The position numbers were made by a program, and so were the translations under genes. A stretch of 64,000 nucleotides of DNA, taken from Zygnema cylindricum. Lineage: Eukaryota; Streptophyta; Zygnematophyceae; Zygnematales; Zygnemataceae. This document shows positions 11,162 to 23,078 of the stretch, piece after piece (the first letter of the stretch is position 1; the number at the start of each line of letters is the position of its first letter). The DNA is taken from contig JBBHKE010001154.1 of assembly GCA_037447655.1 (NCBI GenBank), forward strand, positions 162,415-226,414. The letters are read 5' to 3'. The notes under the pieces are model-generated. The model saw nothing but the letters and a program-made list of their open reading frames with translations, searched no databases and had not been told where the DNA came from.

Positions 11162-12213
11162 TGTAGACATTGATGGTTATTTTTAGTATTTTCTAGGTCT
11201 AAAATAAAATGTAGAAAAGAAAGGGAGGCAGTCTTCCTCTAACTCCTCTCTTCAACCCCCACACTTGTCGCAGTCACTATTAGTTGAAGAGGAAGCTAGA
11301 GCCATGGCTGCCTATGCCGCTTAGAGATAGAGAGACAGGTGGTAGATTTTGGTAGATTTACCAAAATATACATGACGGACCAAGGTTTTGATCCTGGTAC
11401 CTACCGTCTGTCAAGTCCAGCAGTAGCCGGTAGCTTTATCCTATTAGTCTAGGATCGGTGCTGATACGTAATGGGTTTGACAATAATTTTAATTAATATA
11501 CGTACACAAGTTTGTTTTACAGCGCGAACAGTTTTTTAGACATAGACACAGTTTTGTATAGTACGGCGTACGTTACTTTATGAAATAAATATCGCGCATT
11601 TGTTTCGACCTCGAAACAAATACCACGCAATTAATTTCGACGGCTATAATTAATTGCCGATCTAGATCGAACGGCCGTGATAGATGTCCCGATCGAGGAA
11701 TGGATGCTTTGGCAGTTTTTGGTCATCGCCACGTCAAATGACACGTGGCAAAATCACATTGGCCTGCGTCATCTCCGGAGAATACGGGAACAAATACGGC
11801 TGTGGCAGACGTCGACATTTTGGCCATGTCGTACAATAGCTGTACATAAAGTACATCGCACCTGTACTTTTATGTACGATACAGAATATGATTGGTCCGT
11901 ACTCTATTAGTATAGGGTTTAGAGAGGGATTTAGGACTAAAAAAAGTTGGTAGGTAGACCCTTCTCTCCCAGAGAGCTCCGGTACAAAAGGTCAACTTTG
12001 ACCCTTCATAACTTACTGCTCAGGGGATCAAATTAAGAGATTCTTTTTGCTATAGACTCAGGGGAGTCTTCAGTTCACAGGGGTCAAGCTGGTCAGAGTT
12101 TTTATCTATCAGGGTGGTAGTTATTCTTGTGGAATCACAAAGGGGTCAGGGTTATCTTAGGGGCTTCGAGTGAGCTGACTATTCTGAGGGCCAATGGAGG
12201 TCTCAGAGTTTCA
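11162..12213 (+). repeat. 3' LTR of copia A
   Basis: A 1052-base LTR starting TGTAGACATTGATGG and ending CAGAGTTTCA, followed directly by the target duplication AACTG. It carries the hairpin at 11374-11412 and the G-box at 11742-11747. It still has ATGGAGGTCTCAGAG at its end, which in the 5' LTR has become ATAGAGGTCTCAAAG. Confidence 0.93.
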
Positions 12214-14340
12214 AACTGAGCCGGTGATAATCGCAGAGTGGACAAAATTGGTGTAGCGAAAAGCCAAGACCCAGAACGAGGTCCACCACAAAACAGAAGA
12301 CGGGCACGCAAAGTATCAGAGGGAAGCGCCTCGAGAAGCTCGGATTTTATAGCGGCGACAACCCGATCGGAAATCGATTCATAGACACGCTCAACGGATT
12401 TTGTAACTAGGGTGGAGAGAACCGGCACATCCACTACGGCATGGGGAGGAAGAGAACGTGATGCGTCTAATAAAGACCGTTGGAAGGCAAACACACCGTC
12501 CAAAACCCGGGGGACAACGACAGCTACAACGGGGATGTCCCCAGCTAACAAACGGGAAACAAGAGTAGAGGCAATAAGGCACCAACTCCCCAAATAGGCA
12601 GCAGGAGCAACACGAGTCGTCGATAATAGACCCAACCACCCAGTAGAGACAGGGAGGGACGCCTGAATACGGGCCGTGGGCCCAGACTCGCGATCGAATG
12701 CCCCACGACCCAACAAAGTGTGGAGGACATCTATCAGGCGATCGTCAAAAGTCGAGAGAGAGGAGACAAACGTCGAGGTGGGAGGGGAAGTACGAGTAAG
12801 GTAAGAAGGGCGGTGGGGAAAGCACCTGGTTAACATAGCAAATGCCACTTGGGGATTGGGAAGGTGAGGAAGGTCATCCACTTGGGCCAAATCTGATTGG
12901 AAAGCATCATGAAAGAATTGGGTGACGAAAGTATCTGAATCAAGTGGGCAACCAAGCACACGAATGCCATCGGAGGGAGAAGGGGTTTGAAAACCAAGAG
13001 GGGGAGTAAAGGAAGGTGGAATATCCCGAGGAGACCAAATAACACACTTCGAAGGTTGGACTGAAAGGTTGAGTTCCGCTAAACGTTCCTTGAAAAAATC
13101 ATATGCCAACAAGACTTGTTCTCTAGGCCCAATAATGTGCGTATCATCTGCAACCGAAGGGAAAAGGCAAAAAGGGAAGGCGGTTACGGAAGCACGAAGG
13201 GCCCGGTAATGGGCGAGGGCGAACAAAGGTACGCCAAGAGGGTCTCCCTGGCGAGTGCCAATTGCAGAGGAGAGAGGAATGAGATCACCGTCGGCCGAGA
13301 AAGAAAGGCTGCTTGTCAAAGAATAGAAAGCTCTTACAAAGGGGAATAATTGGACAATCGGAGATGGAGCCGCCATAAGCTCCGAAATAATCATGTTTCC
13401 GATCCACCGTATTGAAGGCATTGGAAACATCGACCTGAAGGACCAACTAATCCGGATGCGCATCCAACAAAGCCCTAATCCCGTGGACCACGGCATCACA
13501 ACCTCCTCTCGTGGCCACTCCAAACTGATGAGTAGAGAAATAATCATGGAAAGCTAGTTGGAGCTGAAGACATATCGCACGAGCCACCAATATATATAAA
13601 ACCTCTCCCACGGCAATAGGGCGGACCCCACCATTAGGTTTGGCGACTGCCACAAGGCGGGACGCCGTGAGAAGATCACAAATCCGAGGGGGCACATCCC
13701 CACTAGCAATAAGAGAACATACTCGAAAAAAACGCATCGAACCCCCGCGCACCCGATTCAGGGGGCAAAACATCGCGAAACAACTCATACATTGTGCCTG
13801 AGGGGCACCTGCTGAAAGGTGAGGAGAGGAGTTAAGGGCCTTAATGAAAACCTCCCGATCTAAAGTAAAACTCCCAGAAGACTCAAAGGCGTGGTTGGAA
13901 GGGGGTAAAGGGAAAGGTGCATGGGGGTGGAGGGCTCGAAGGACCTCAATAGTGGAAGAATATCGGGGGGCAGGGGTGAATGCCTGTAGGGCTCGAACCG
14001 CTCGAGAAAGCTCACCAACACGACCCAAGTGAATTTCTCGACGATAAGAGGCCGAGACAGCTGATGTCCTAGGTGGGCGACGTGGTATGAAAGAGGCGCC
14101 CGATACCCGATCCTCATGCTCGGCGTGTAAGGCCTTCCAGTCACCACGAAGGAATCGGCGACAACACGCCATAGTTTCTCTAGCCCCACTGCCCCCTCCA
14201 CGACTTGGAAGGACTAGGACCCACAGAGAGAACATAAGTAAAAGGTGCCAAGGAGCAATGTCCTTCGGGTTTGAAGAAATGTGGGATGACCACACTAAAA
14301 AAGGTAAGCCCAAAATTGGTGAGCCGCTGTTGTTAGATTT
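12214..14340 (-). pseudogene. LINE-like (non-LTR) reverse transcriptase, 5' portion
   Basis: A reverse transcriptase of the RVT_1 type on the minus strand. The N-terminal fingers/palm block contains GGVRPIAVGEVLYILVARA and QFGVATRGGCDAVVHGIRAL. The palm continues with VDVSNAFNTVD and IGTRQGDPLG, and the catalytic box reads VADDTHIIG (about 13130-13155), a VADD form rather than YxDD. A TAG replaces a codon after DAHPD at about 13450, and a frameshift follows NAFNTVDR, so the gene is dead. The protein continues past the copia insertion at 4880-5783. The exact 5' end of the element is not seen; endonuclease motifs are not apparent. Confidence 0.85.
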
Positions 14341-14484
14341 GTTGGAGAACTTTTAGCTTCTTCGATGCTGTCTGGACACATTGTATTGGCGGTTTATCAC
14401 ATTCGATTAATGCATCTTACTATACTCGGTTGTGAAAAATAATTCTCCTTGACTATACTAATCATTATCTATCGCTTTTACTAA

Positions 14485-14699
14485 ATATCGCTAATCATTA
14501 TTAGTGTTAAAAAAAATTTCACCTCACAAAATATCTTTTCTCCATGCACAATTGTCATATTGTCAATCGAATACTGCCAATATAAAGGTGAGAATCTTGT
14601 CATACAATCGCAACCATTGGATTGACAATCTGACAAGTGTGCACAAAGAAAAGATGTTTTAAGTTGCGAAAAGAACTAACAATAATAACAATCAGTGGT
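14485..14699. mobile_element. Foldback MITE (CACCG subfamily)
   Basis: Two long inverted arms, the left with ATCTTTTCTCCATGCACA and the right with TGTGCACAAAGAAAAGAT, flank a short centre. The outer ends resemble CGCTAATCATTATTAGTGTT and its complement. The same foldback structure appears at 33032-33255. Non-autonomous; ends approximate. Confidence 0.6.
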
Positions 14700-15404
14700 G
14701 CCCAGTTCCAAAAAAAATTCAAACTATATCTCACATCACAAGTAACCACACTATTTTGCTTTGATACAGAATTGAGAAATGTACCCAAATCACCAATAAC
14801 ACTAAAAATCAAATAAAATAGTCGAGCTTTCCTCCTTATCAACTACGACCCTTCACCATATTTGTAATTTACCTCACAAAACAAAGTTTCAATTACTCTA
14901 CAGAGTTTCAAATCATTGAAAGGTACATTCAATATTTTCTTTAAATACTTTTCTTTAAACACGTTTTCTTTAAATACGTTAAACTCTCTTCCAAGAAACA
15001 TGATGGCTCCATCAGCAAAAAAAAATCGTGTTCAAATTCAATTGTTATTCATAAACAAATAAGACAAAACCAACCCTTTCATAAACAAACAGGACGAACA
15101 ACCTGTCGGATAATAAGACAAAAAACTTGTCAACCTACTCTAGATTCGCAGAAAAAAAAACTTCCACATCCTATTTCAGCAACCAATTAAAACGTTTTTT
15201 TTTAAACGGTAACGGTTTACTGATAAATACTGAATGGTCAAAGAAAAAAAAAAGACAATAGGAGACCTGAAGAGGAAAATCAGAAAAAGAAGGCCTACAA
15301 AAGAGGATGGTAAATACTAATAACTGAAAGAAAAACACGTGGCGAGGCCATTGATTTGATAGTGTGGAGTTCCATGAGCCAGTTTCCCTTCCGTTCCGTT
15401 CAGT
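14700..15404. other. 3' flank of the ceramide synthase gene
   Basis: AT-rich, purine-run-rich DNA downstream of the minus-strand gene that ends at 15405. It should contain the 3' UTR and polyadenylation region, but I cannot place a specific signal. No independent gene is seen. Confidence 0.4.
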
Positions 15405-18400
15405 TCAATCATCGTCCGAATCTGCAGAGAAGACGAGACAAGTCATCAAAATTGATGTCAAAAAGGACAAGAAGAAGAGCGTACAAAACTTTCCACAGAG
15501 AAAAGGAGAAAAGAAAAAAACACCACTAACCAACATTGAAACAAAAACGACAATAAAACCACCGAAAAGGTACCGAGTTCAAGAAAAGAAGTAAACAAGC
15601 CCGATTTCCCAGTACAAGAGACAAAATGCTATTATTTCAAAAGAGTGGTGGTGTTAGGTTTAGGCTTAAGCGAATCCGCCCGAACCACTAAACGTTCAGA
15701 AATCATATAACCGTTTAGAAACATATAAAAACGGTTAAAACCTCAAGTCGGTTGTAATACTTCCTGGCACCCAGACTGATTAGGGTAAAAAACTGAAAAG
15801 CCTTCGTTTACAAATAAATTACAATAAACCCTAAAATTACAAACTTAAAAAAAACACCAAAACAAAACAAACTGAACCTGAGATGTTTCTGTCGTCCGAT
15901 TCAAAAGTTGCCTTGTATTGGTTTGGACAGTTTCATATCGATTTGAGCAATTGTCATTTAACGGTTTTAAAGTTCCATACAATAAACTGAAAACTGAGTG
16001 TTAAAAAGACATAGAAGACCACTGGCTGCTATTATTGTTTGAATACCATTGATGTTATTAATATAGCTTGTTAACAATAATAATCGTTTTTTTTTTTTTT
16101 TTTCCGGACATCAAAAGACGTTTAGTTTCGTGACCATCCGTCAGATCTTTCTTTGAGGGAGACAAATGGAAAGACTAGAGCCTTATTTTAGAAAATTTGG
16201 TCTCGATTAAAAATCAAAAACCATGCCATTGAGGAAAAAACTTTTAGTGCCGAAAAAATGATTAAAACTAATACTGATGAGTGGTGTAGTATGACAATAA
16301 GGAGATATGAGGGGAGGAAAGGATGTAAATACGATAGTTACAACCAGTGAAAGGAAGTACAAACTCTAAAATAAAGTACAGTGTCACTCGTAAAATAAAA
16401 TAAACAGAGTTCATACTTTTTAAAAGTACAAATTGCTGGTTTCTTTGCATGTTGACTGTTGGGGATTTGAACAGGGATGGAACGTAATCTTTTGTCCATG
16501 ATGGTCAGCCCATAATGGCAAGTAAACTTACGGAAATCGAAACATTTTTTTGTATTTCTTACTGACTGCACAAAATGACAATCCCTTTTAGCCGTCGACA
16601 TCTCCTTTGGACAACTCTCCATTACTCTGATGTATTTCTATATATTTACAAACTTTTGAATTAATTTTTCGGAAAAAAAAGCCCAAGAGACAGATTCGTT
16701 GTGTCCTGTCTGATGACACCTTAACATCCATAGACTATAAAGTCGATTTCGTACTAAGAAACGTACTTTTCATAACCAAGTATCAATCAAAATTTTCGTA
16801 CTCAAAACATTAGTACAATCATTTTTTTGTTCACTGGTCACAATACGATACACTTTTAATCGCTATTATAGTGAACGCCTCTAAAATTTAGCAAAATCTA
16901 ATAGAGATGAAAGGTGTAGTATGGGAATTCAATAAAATATGAGTCGAGAAACTAGAACCACAAAACTAGAAAGTCCAAAACACAAGAAAAGGATTTGTTA
17001 AGTGGTAAGCGGTTTAAGAGGTTAAGCTCGAGCCTTATCAACCGATATTATTCTTGGTTCATAAAATTCCATAACGGTTTTCAGACTGTTTAGGGTTTGG
17101 TCTGAACCAAAAATTTGAAGATAACCAAACCATCTATTCCAGAGATACAATTCAACCTATTTCTTCTATAAATTTTCAATTTGAGATCTTCATGGAAATT
17201 TTCCAAAAAAAAATGAAATGATCACATTGAAAAACCTACCGTTCAATTGTCAAAACTGGTGTTTTGACAATTTTTAACTGTTAGTCTGTTTGCACACCAC
17301 TGCATAACCCAGGAGAGGGAGAGGGGAAGGGGGAGAGAAAAAGGTAGAAAAGAGAAATACAGAAGGCAAGAGAGGGCGAGAGAGGGGAAGAAGAGAGGGA
17401 GAGAGAGGGAGAGAGCGAGAGCGGGAGAGAGAGATTGAGAGAGAGTGAGAGAGGGAGGAGAGATTGAACATACCTGACCTAACATCGTCTCCCACCCTTC
17501 CTGAGTTTTTGAGCTGTCTCACAATCATCCGGAAGATGAGAATCCACCAATAGAAATGGATGACAAGGAGAGTGATAAGGAGAGTGTTGAAAGTGTAGTA
17601 TTGGAGATGCCAGTCGGGACGTGACAGGTCAATGTACCGAAGGCACTCCACACTGGCGGGAGAGAAAAAGGAGAGAAGAAAGAGTGGTGAGGACGGAGGG
17701 AAGGAGAGGGAGAGAGAGGGAGGGAGAGAGGGAGGGAGAGATCACAAAGTAAGTTTCTCATTCCCAGAACCTACGATAAAAGAGAAAAGAAACAGACAGC
17801 GACTCCCATATCCACAGCCACGAAAAGAAAGAGAACCAATGCCCCAAAACCTTCTCCCCTCCCTCTCCCTCCACCCCCACTCTCTCCCCCTCCCTCTCCC
17901 TCTGTTCCCCTCTCCCTCTCCCTCTCAGCCCCCTCTCCCTCTCCCTCAAGCAAGTCCCCCCCGAGCTGACCTTGTGCTCCATATAATCCAAAACGGAAAA
18001 TAGATGAGACGAAGGAGAAACCACGAAACCGCAAAAAGTCCAAAAAGTGCACTAGCCAAAATTTCATTTTCGCCATATTTAAAAAGTTTGGCGGCTTCCA
18101 TAAAGACATCGCTGATGTCATGGAGGGCCAGAACGACCGACCCGACTCGAAAATTTCTGGAAGGGAGAGGGAGGGAGAGAGAGAGGGAGAGGGAGAGGGA
18201 GAGAGAGAGGGAGGGAGAGAGAGGGAGAGAGAGAAGGGAGAGGGGGAGAGATATGAGACCATACAAAAAAGAGATAAAAAAGAAATGGGAGAATCCCAAC
18301 AAAAAAACCAAGGCTTAACATGGGTATGTTTCATATAAGACTTTACTATAGTTTTCTATAAAGGTAGATATTTGAGTGTGTTAGGGTAAAAAAGAAAGAG

Positions 18401-18726
18401 GAAAAGGTAGCGAAAGGATAGATTTCTCACTATTATACATTCAAAATGTTTGAGATAAAAAATATTTCACAGAAAAAATTAAAAGCTTTCATTGTTTTAA
18501 AATGATGTTTTTGCAGGTTTCATATTTAAAAAAAGTCACAAATGGCAAAAACGATGAAAAGTATTCAAAATGTTGGAAAAGAACGGGAGAGAAACAAGAG
18601 AAGGAGAGGGATATGAATGTGCTCATGCTAGGACCATAATTCAAAGAGGGGGAGAGAGAGGGATATTTATTTAAGTGTGTCAGTCATAGATTTTCAAAGA
18701 AGGCAAGGAACTGATCTGGGCTGAGC

Positions 18727-18760
<34 letters not shown>

Positions 18761-18887
18761 AAACTGGGAGAGGGACAAGAGAATGAGTCAAGTGTATTCA
18801 TAGACCGAACCAAAGATAACGAGAGAAAGAGAGGAAGCCACAAAGGTGTTTGTGTGATAAGGAAAAGAGGAGAAAGCCGGGAGTGAG

Positions 18888-18939
<52 letters not shown>

Positions 18940-21385
18940 CTGAAAACCCGGGAGGAGAGTGAGGAAAAGGGTAAACCTATAAAAAAATCAAAAACCAAAT
19001 TCACTCACCCTGTGGTATAAGAGTACCCAACGAGACCGATCGTGACAATGTGGTGTGTCATCATCACTGAAAAGTCTTTCCTTCTCGTCTCCCAAAACAG
19101 CAATGCTGCCACACTATAAATGTAAAAAGCACATTGCCCAATGTAGTACAATTTCAATTTGTACCTGTCCTCCCATGAACACAACCAAATTTGATATTGT
19201 CGACATCATCCACTCAACCTCATCATCATCATCATCGTCATTATAGTCAACATGAACGTCACCATTACCATCATCATCCTCCTACCTAGTCAACATCATT
19301 CTCATTTTCAGTAGTTGAAACTTCCTGTTTTACGATTCTTCAAAGCAACTATCTCGCAATCTTCATTTGTCACCACTATCACTACCGTGAACGTTATTCG
19401 GCTAAATCTAATAAGCACATACATGCTATTTTGGGAGGTCACATTTGATAACTCAACCGAGATATCATTTGATAAATCGATATCAACATCATGATGTCAT
19501 CAATATCCATACTCTCTTTCACTGGACCAGATGAAACAATCTGATGTCAAAGCACGAGTGGCTCAGATTTGGCTTAAACATTTCGTAATTTTTGTGTACC
19601 AAACATTTGAAGCATCCTTGAAGTTTGGTATTCGTTCAAGTACAGAATACCATACATTCATTGTCCAGTTATCGCAAGTTAACATACTACCAATAACTAC
19701 TGGGAAACTCGATAATTCTCAATATTTTTGTTATTTGATTCACTATCGCAATATATCAACCGTGAATTTGCTCTACATAGAAAACTAATAAAACATAATC
19801 TAATGGCTTCTTTCATATACTCGATAGCCAACACAAAAACAAAAAAATAACATGAAATTACCAAGCTTTTAGAGGCTTTCTTGTCTTTTCTTTCTTTTGT
19901 TTTGTCTAAGGCGCTCTAAAGACTTTTGGGGGAGTTTTGTTGGAAACCTCCCAAGACTCCGGAAACACTCGTCCAAGGAGATCTTTCATGACATTTTTGA
20001 CGTTCTTCCAATTGTTTTTTCTATAATTTCAATTCAGTTTCTATTTCCTTGATGTTTTTCAATCATGTTTTCCCCAAGTATTTACCAGGGTTTTTATAAA
20101 ATTTTCCTCCCAAATTCGCAATCCCTTACAGCTTTCTCTTTAAGGCTTTGTTATTTTTTTTGCAAAAGAAAAATTTTAGAACCTCCATTCAAGTTTTCCA
20201 TTACCCTTTTGAATTTCCATTCTCCTTTATGTTTCCCCTTCCCATTTTCATCCCCTCCATTCTCCTTTTTGTTTTCCCTTTCCATCCCCCCTTCAACTTT
20301 CCATGTCCCTTTCAGTTTTCCACTCCCTTTCAATTTTCCCTTTCAATATTCCACTCCCTTCCATTCCCTTTCTATTCCCCTTTCAGTTTTGCATTCCAGT
20401 TTTGCATTCCCTTTAGTTTTCCATTTCCTTAGTCTCCCACGCTTCGTGGCTCACATGCTTGATTGATGAGGTCCATATTTCCCAACAACCTTCCTTGGGA
20501 AGGACTCACTTGACTGTTTGAGCTGGCCATCCTTCCCAAAACGCGGCAGTATTTAGAGCCCAAGGCTCGTCTCTCGTAATAATTAACACATAAATTTCCA
20601 AACAGACATAATAGGTCAACTTCCAGCACGACTCTGTAAACTTTATAAGAGTTTTTTCTTTAGTTTCTGCCTCTTCTTTGCTCAGAGATTTCTTTCCGTT
20701 AGGGAATAGGAAAAAACGGCCGAGATTCTGCATAGAATAAGACAAAGGGTTGAGTTAGGGTTAAGGTTAGGGTTAACAAAATTTGAGATTAAGTGCTTGA
20801 AAAAGAGGCGGCATTTGTCAAAAGTTACCATTTTAACCAGAAGGCAACTATTAGCAAAGAAGTAAATTCTATCAAAAAGGTAAATTTTATCAAAAAAGTT
20901 AAGAGTTTTCTTCAAAACGGTTTATAGACCAGCATTCTCACTACGAGTTGTTATCAGAATAAGAATTGATAATGGAGTTAATTACAGAGCAATCATACAA
21001 ACCCTGCAACTAGCGTTTCTGACGCAGTTATAATAACATTTGTACAAAAAAATAAACGATTTAACTAAAAATGTACATTTTGAGTACGAGAACGGTGATT
21101 ACAGGCCAGCATCGCCAGTAATGGAGTTTATAAAATTACTCTTCTACACAACAACCACGTCCTGAAATTAGGGTTGAGAAATTATGGACACCGGCATGGA
21201 ACAAGAAACCTGACAGTGAGTAAAAAACAGAGTTATTACACTGGTTGCAAATTCGATCAGCTCATATGTAGTATATGGTTAATCACACATTATCTTTTTT
21301 TTGTGAAAGACAGGGAAAGAGATAGGAAGACCGAGGGGGTGAAAGCAGGATAAAGGAAGGCGGATGTGAGTGAGAGAGAGGGAAG

Positions 21386-21424
<39 letters not shown>

Positions 21425-21545
21425 TCACCTGGAAAACCTTCCAATCCAGCAACAGTCTCGCCAGAGGCCACACACATGATAACAGCACCACTAGGAGGGC
21501 GTCCTGCCACGTGGCAGGAGTCTCCTCCTCCCAAAAGGACGACAT
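15405..21545 (-). CDS. LOH: Ceramide synthase (LAG1/LOH family, TLC domain)
   Basis: Predicted ER membrane enzyme that N-acylates sphingoid bases with acyl-CoA to make ceramides. Coding exons, in order: 21545-21429, 20727-20510, 19164-19009, 18156-17971, 17652-17474, 15421-15405. All introns are GT-AG and phases agree throughout (873 bases, 290 residues), close to the usual plant LOH length. The TLC/Lag1 signature is complete: MMTHH (His 149-150) and VVLALHDISDVF (His 176, Asp 177, Asp 180). Family landmarks also include DEPWALNTAAFW, LLFWETRRKDFSVMM, RLIYFPFWIIWST and YTFNTLLITLLVIHFYWW. The C-terminus ends with an acidic tail, DVRSDSDDD, as in plant LOH proteins. Several hydrophobic segments span the membrane. 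The start ATG gives MSSFWEEETPATWQ. The last exon is only 17 coding bases after a 2-kb intron and is the least certain part. GA/CT tracts fill several introns. Confidence 0.92.
17325..17462. repeat. GA-rich low-complexity tract in LOH intron 5
   Basis: GAGAGGGAGAGAG-type sequence on the plus strand, just downstream (sense: CT-rich) of the exon 5 donor at 17473. It generates spurious Ser/Leu-rich ORFs on the minus strand. Confidence 0.9.
17690..17955. repeat. Purine block and complementary pyrimidine block in LOH intron 4
   Basis: On the plus strand 17690-17745 is almost pure GGGAGAGA-type purine, whereas 17850-17955 is almost pure CCCTCTCC-type pyrimidine. Both lie inside the 318-base intron 4 (17653-17970). 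The intron transcript therefore carries a purine-rich 5' half and a pyrimidine-rich 3' half able to pair. Confidence 0.85.
18162..18255. repeat. GA-rich tract beside LOH exon 4 acceptor
   Basis: Plus-strand GGGAGAGGGAGGGAGAG sequence abuts the exon 4 acceptor at 18157, so the transcript has an exceptionally long polypyrimidine tract before the CAG. Confidence 0.85.
18725..18942. repeat. (GA)n microsatellites in LOH intron 3
   Basis: Two pure GA runs, at about 18729-18760 and 18893-18940, separated by ordinary intron sequence. Likely length-polymorphic. Confidence 0.9.
20195..20440. repeat. Pyrimidine-rich degenerate minisatellite in LOH intron 2
   Basis: Plus-strand repeats of TTTTCCATTCCC and variants, spaced irregularly, inside intron 2 (19165-20509). 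No coding meaning; the open frame across it is a composition effect. Confidence 0.7.
21365..21421. repeat. (GA)n microsatellite at LOH intron 1 donor
   Basis: A GA run about 8 bases past the exon 1 donor (GTGAATTT then CT repeats in the sense strand). Intron 1 spans 20728-21428. Confidence 0.9.
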
Positions 21546-21960
21546 GACAGCGCTGCGTTGCGAACCGCGGCGACATCCGTCACGTGTGAAGTGACGTCAG
21601 GATATCTGCTGGAGCATGGCGTCTACGGAGATCTTGACACGTGTCCTGGATAGAGGAAAACCTAAACCTGCTTGGATCATTCAAAGAGTAACCCTAATTT
21701 AAGAGAGACTTCAAACCATGGACGTAAAGATGGTAATGAAGATTCTTCTGTTTTAGCTCATGATTGGGAGAAGAATGGCAGGTTGAACGAAGCTTTGTGT
21801 GAGAAACTCAGATTATTATTTCGATCGAGATTAGCAGAGAAGAATTTTGAATTCAAAAGGACTTAGAAGAAAAATGAGAAAGGAAAACTATTCAAAAATT
21901 GAAGGAAGACGAAGAGGGAAGGGGCTAGGGTTTTGAAATTGCCACTGAGGGCACTTTCCC
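21546..21960 (-). promoter_or_regulatory. 5' UTR and proximal promoter of LOH
   Basis: Between the ATG and the minisatellite there are CACGTG at 21581-21586, TGACGTCA at 21592-21599 and CACGTG at 21638-21643. On the sense strand there is also AAAACCCTAG (21925-21934), a telo-box-like motif common in plant 5' UTRs, followed by a CT-rich leader. The boxes suggest bZIP/bHLH input. The transcription start is inferred to be near 21930 and is not proven. Confidence 0.5.
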
Positions 21961-22058
21961 ATGTAACCGAAACTTTTGAAGTGTACCTTTGGATTTTAGG
22001 GAAGATTTTCCGTACATATTTGCAGAGCGTTCCAACCGGCAAATATGAAAGCGTTATT

Positions 22059-23078
22059 TGTGACGGTTGTAGATGTGGGTAAAATTTGTGACGGCTGTAG
22101 ATGTGGGTAAAATTTGTGACGGTTGTAGACGTGGGTAAAAATTGTGACGGTTGTAGACGTGGGTAAAAATTGTGACGGTTGTAGACGTGGGTAAAAATTG
22201 TGACGGTTGTAGACGTGGGTAAAAATTGTGACGGTTGTAGACGTGGGTAAAATTTGTGACGGTTGTAGACGTGGGTAAAATTTGTGACGGTTGTAGACGT
22301 GGGTAAAATTTGTGACGGTTGTAGACATGGGTAAAATTTGTGACGGTTGTAGACGTGGGTAAAATTTGTGACGGTTGTAGACGTGGGTAAAAATTGTGAC
22401 GGTTGTAGACGTGGGTAAAAATTGTGACGGTTGTAGACGTGGGTAAAATTTGTGACGGTTGTAGACGTGGGTAAAATTTGTGACGGTTGTAGATGTGGGT
22501 AAAATTTGTGACGGCTGTAGACGTAGGTAAAAATTGTGACGGTTGTAGACGGGGGTAAAAATTGTGACGGTTGTAGACGTGGGTAAAATTTGTGACGGTT
22601 GTAGACGTGGGTAAAAATTGTGACGGTTGTAGACGTGGGTAAAAATTGTGACGGTTGTAGACGTGGGTAAAAATTGTGACGGTTGTAGACGTGGGTAAAA
22701 TTTGTGACGGTTGTAGACGTGGGTAAAAAATGTGACGGTTGTAGACGTGGGTAAAAAATGTGACGGTTGTAGACGTGGGTAAAAATTGTGACGGTTGTAG
22801 ACGTGGGTAAAAATTGTGACGGTTGTAGACGTGGGTAAAATTTGTGACGGTTGTAGACGTGGGTAAAATTTGTGACGGTTGTAGACGTGGGTAAAATTTG
22901 TGACGGTTGTAGACGTGGGTAAAATTTGTGACGGTTGTAGACGTGGGTAAAAATTGTGACGGTTGTAGACGTGGGTAAAAATTGTGACGGTTGTAGACGT
23001 GGGTAAAATTTGTGACGGTTGTAGACGTGGGTAAAATTTGTGACGGTTGTAGACGTGGGTAAAATTTGTGACGGTTGT
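22059..23078. repeat. 28-bp minisatellite, about 36 copies
   Basis: Unit TGTGACGGTTGTAGACGTGG plus GTAAAATT, exactly 28 bases, repeated in phase from 22059 to 23066 (36 units) with a partial 37th. Copies differ mainly at the A/T base in GTAAAA(A/T)TT and a few substitutions. The right flank (23079-23190) holds degraded GACGGTTGTAGACGTC-like pieces. 28 is not a multiple of 3 and the minus strand of the unit lacks stops, so two frames stay open across it. Confidence 0.97.

Larger units (their letters stand above)
5784..12213 (+). mobile_element. Full-length Ty1/copia retrotransposon A (decayed)
   Basis: A complete structure: 5' LTR 5784-6817, primer-binding site 6818-6833, gag, protease, integrase, RT and RNase H in the order typical of Ty1/copia, polypurine tract near 11148-11161 and 3' LTR 11162-12213. 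Both LTRs start TGTAGA and end GTTTCA, and the 5-bp target duplication AACTG is perfect. The two LTRs differ at many positions and the polyprotein is interrupted by stops and frameshifts, so the insertion is not young. It sits inside a LINE-like element. Confidence 0.95.

Noticed and set aside
12412-14356. Plus-strand ORFs within the LINE-like RT
   Set aside because: They are shadows of the minus-strand RT frame. Their sequence has no independent family similarity.
15364-15594. Plus-strand ORF with Lys-rich C-terminus
   Set aside because: It overlaps the last exon and 3' region of the minus-strand gene, has no recognisable domain and is low-complexity.
17771-18338. Ser/Leu-, Glu/Arg- or Pro-rich ORFs on both strands
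   Set aside because: They read through GA/CT low-complexity sequence in introns of the ceramide synthase gene. Only the segment 17971-18156 on the minus strand is a real exon.
20740-20790. TTAGGGTTAAGGTTAGGGTT as an interstitial telomere
   Set aside because: Only two or three imperfect repeats inside LOH intron 1; too short to support a telomeric origin.
22059-23078. CRISPR-like array
   Set aside because: Units are contiguous with no unique spacers, and the genome is eukaryotic. It is a minisatellite.
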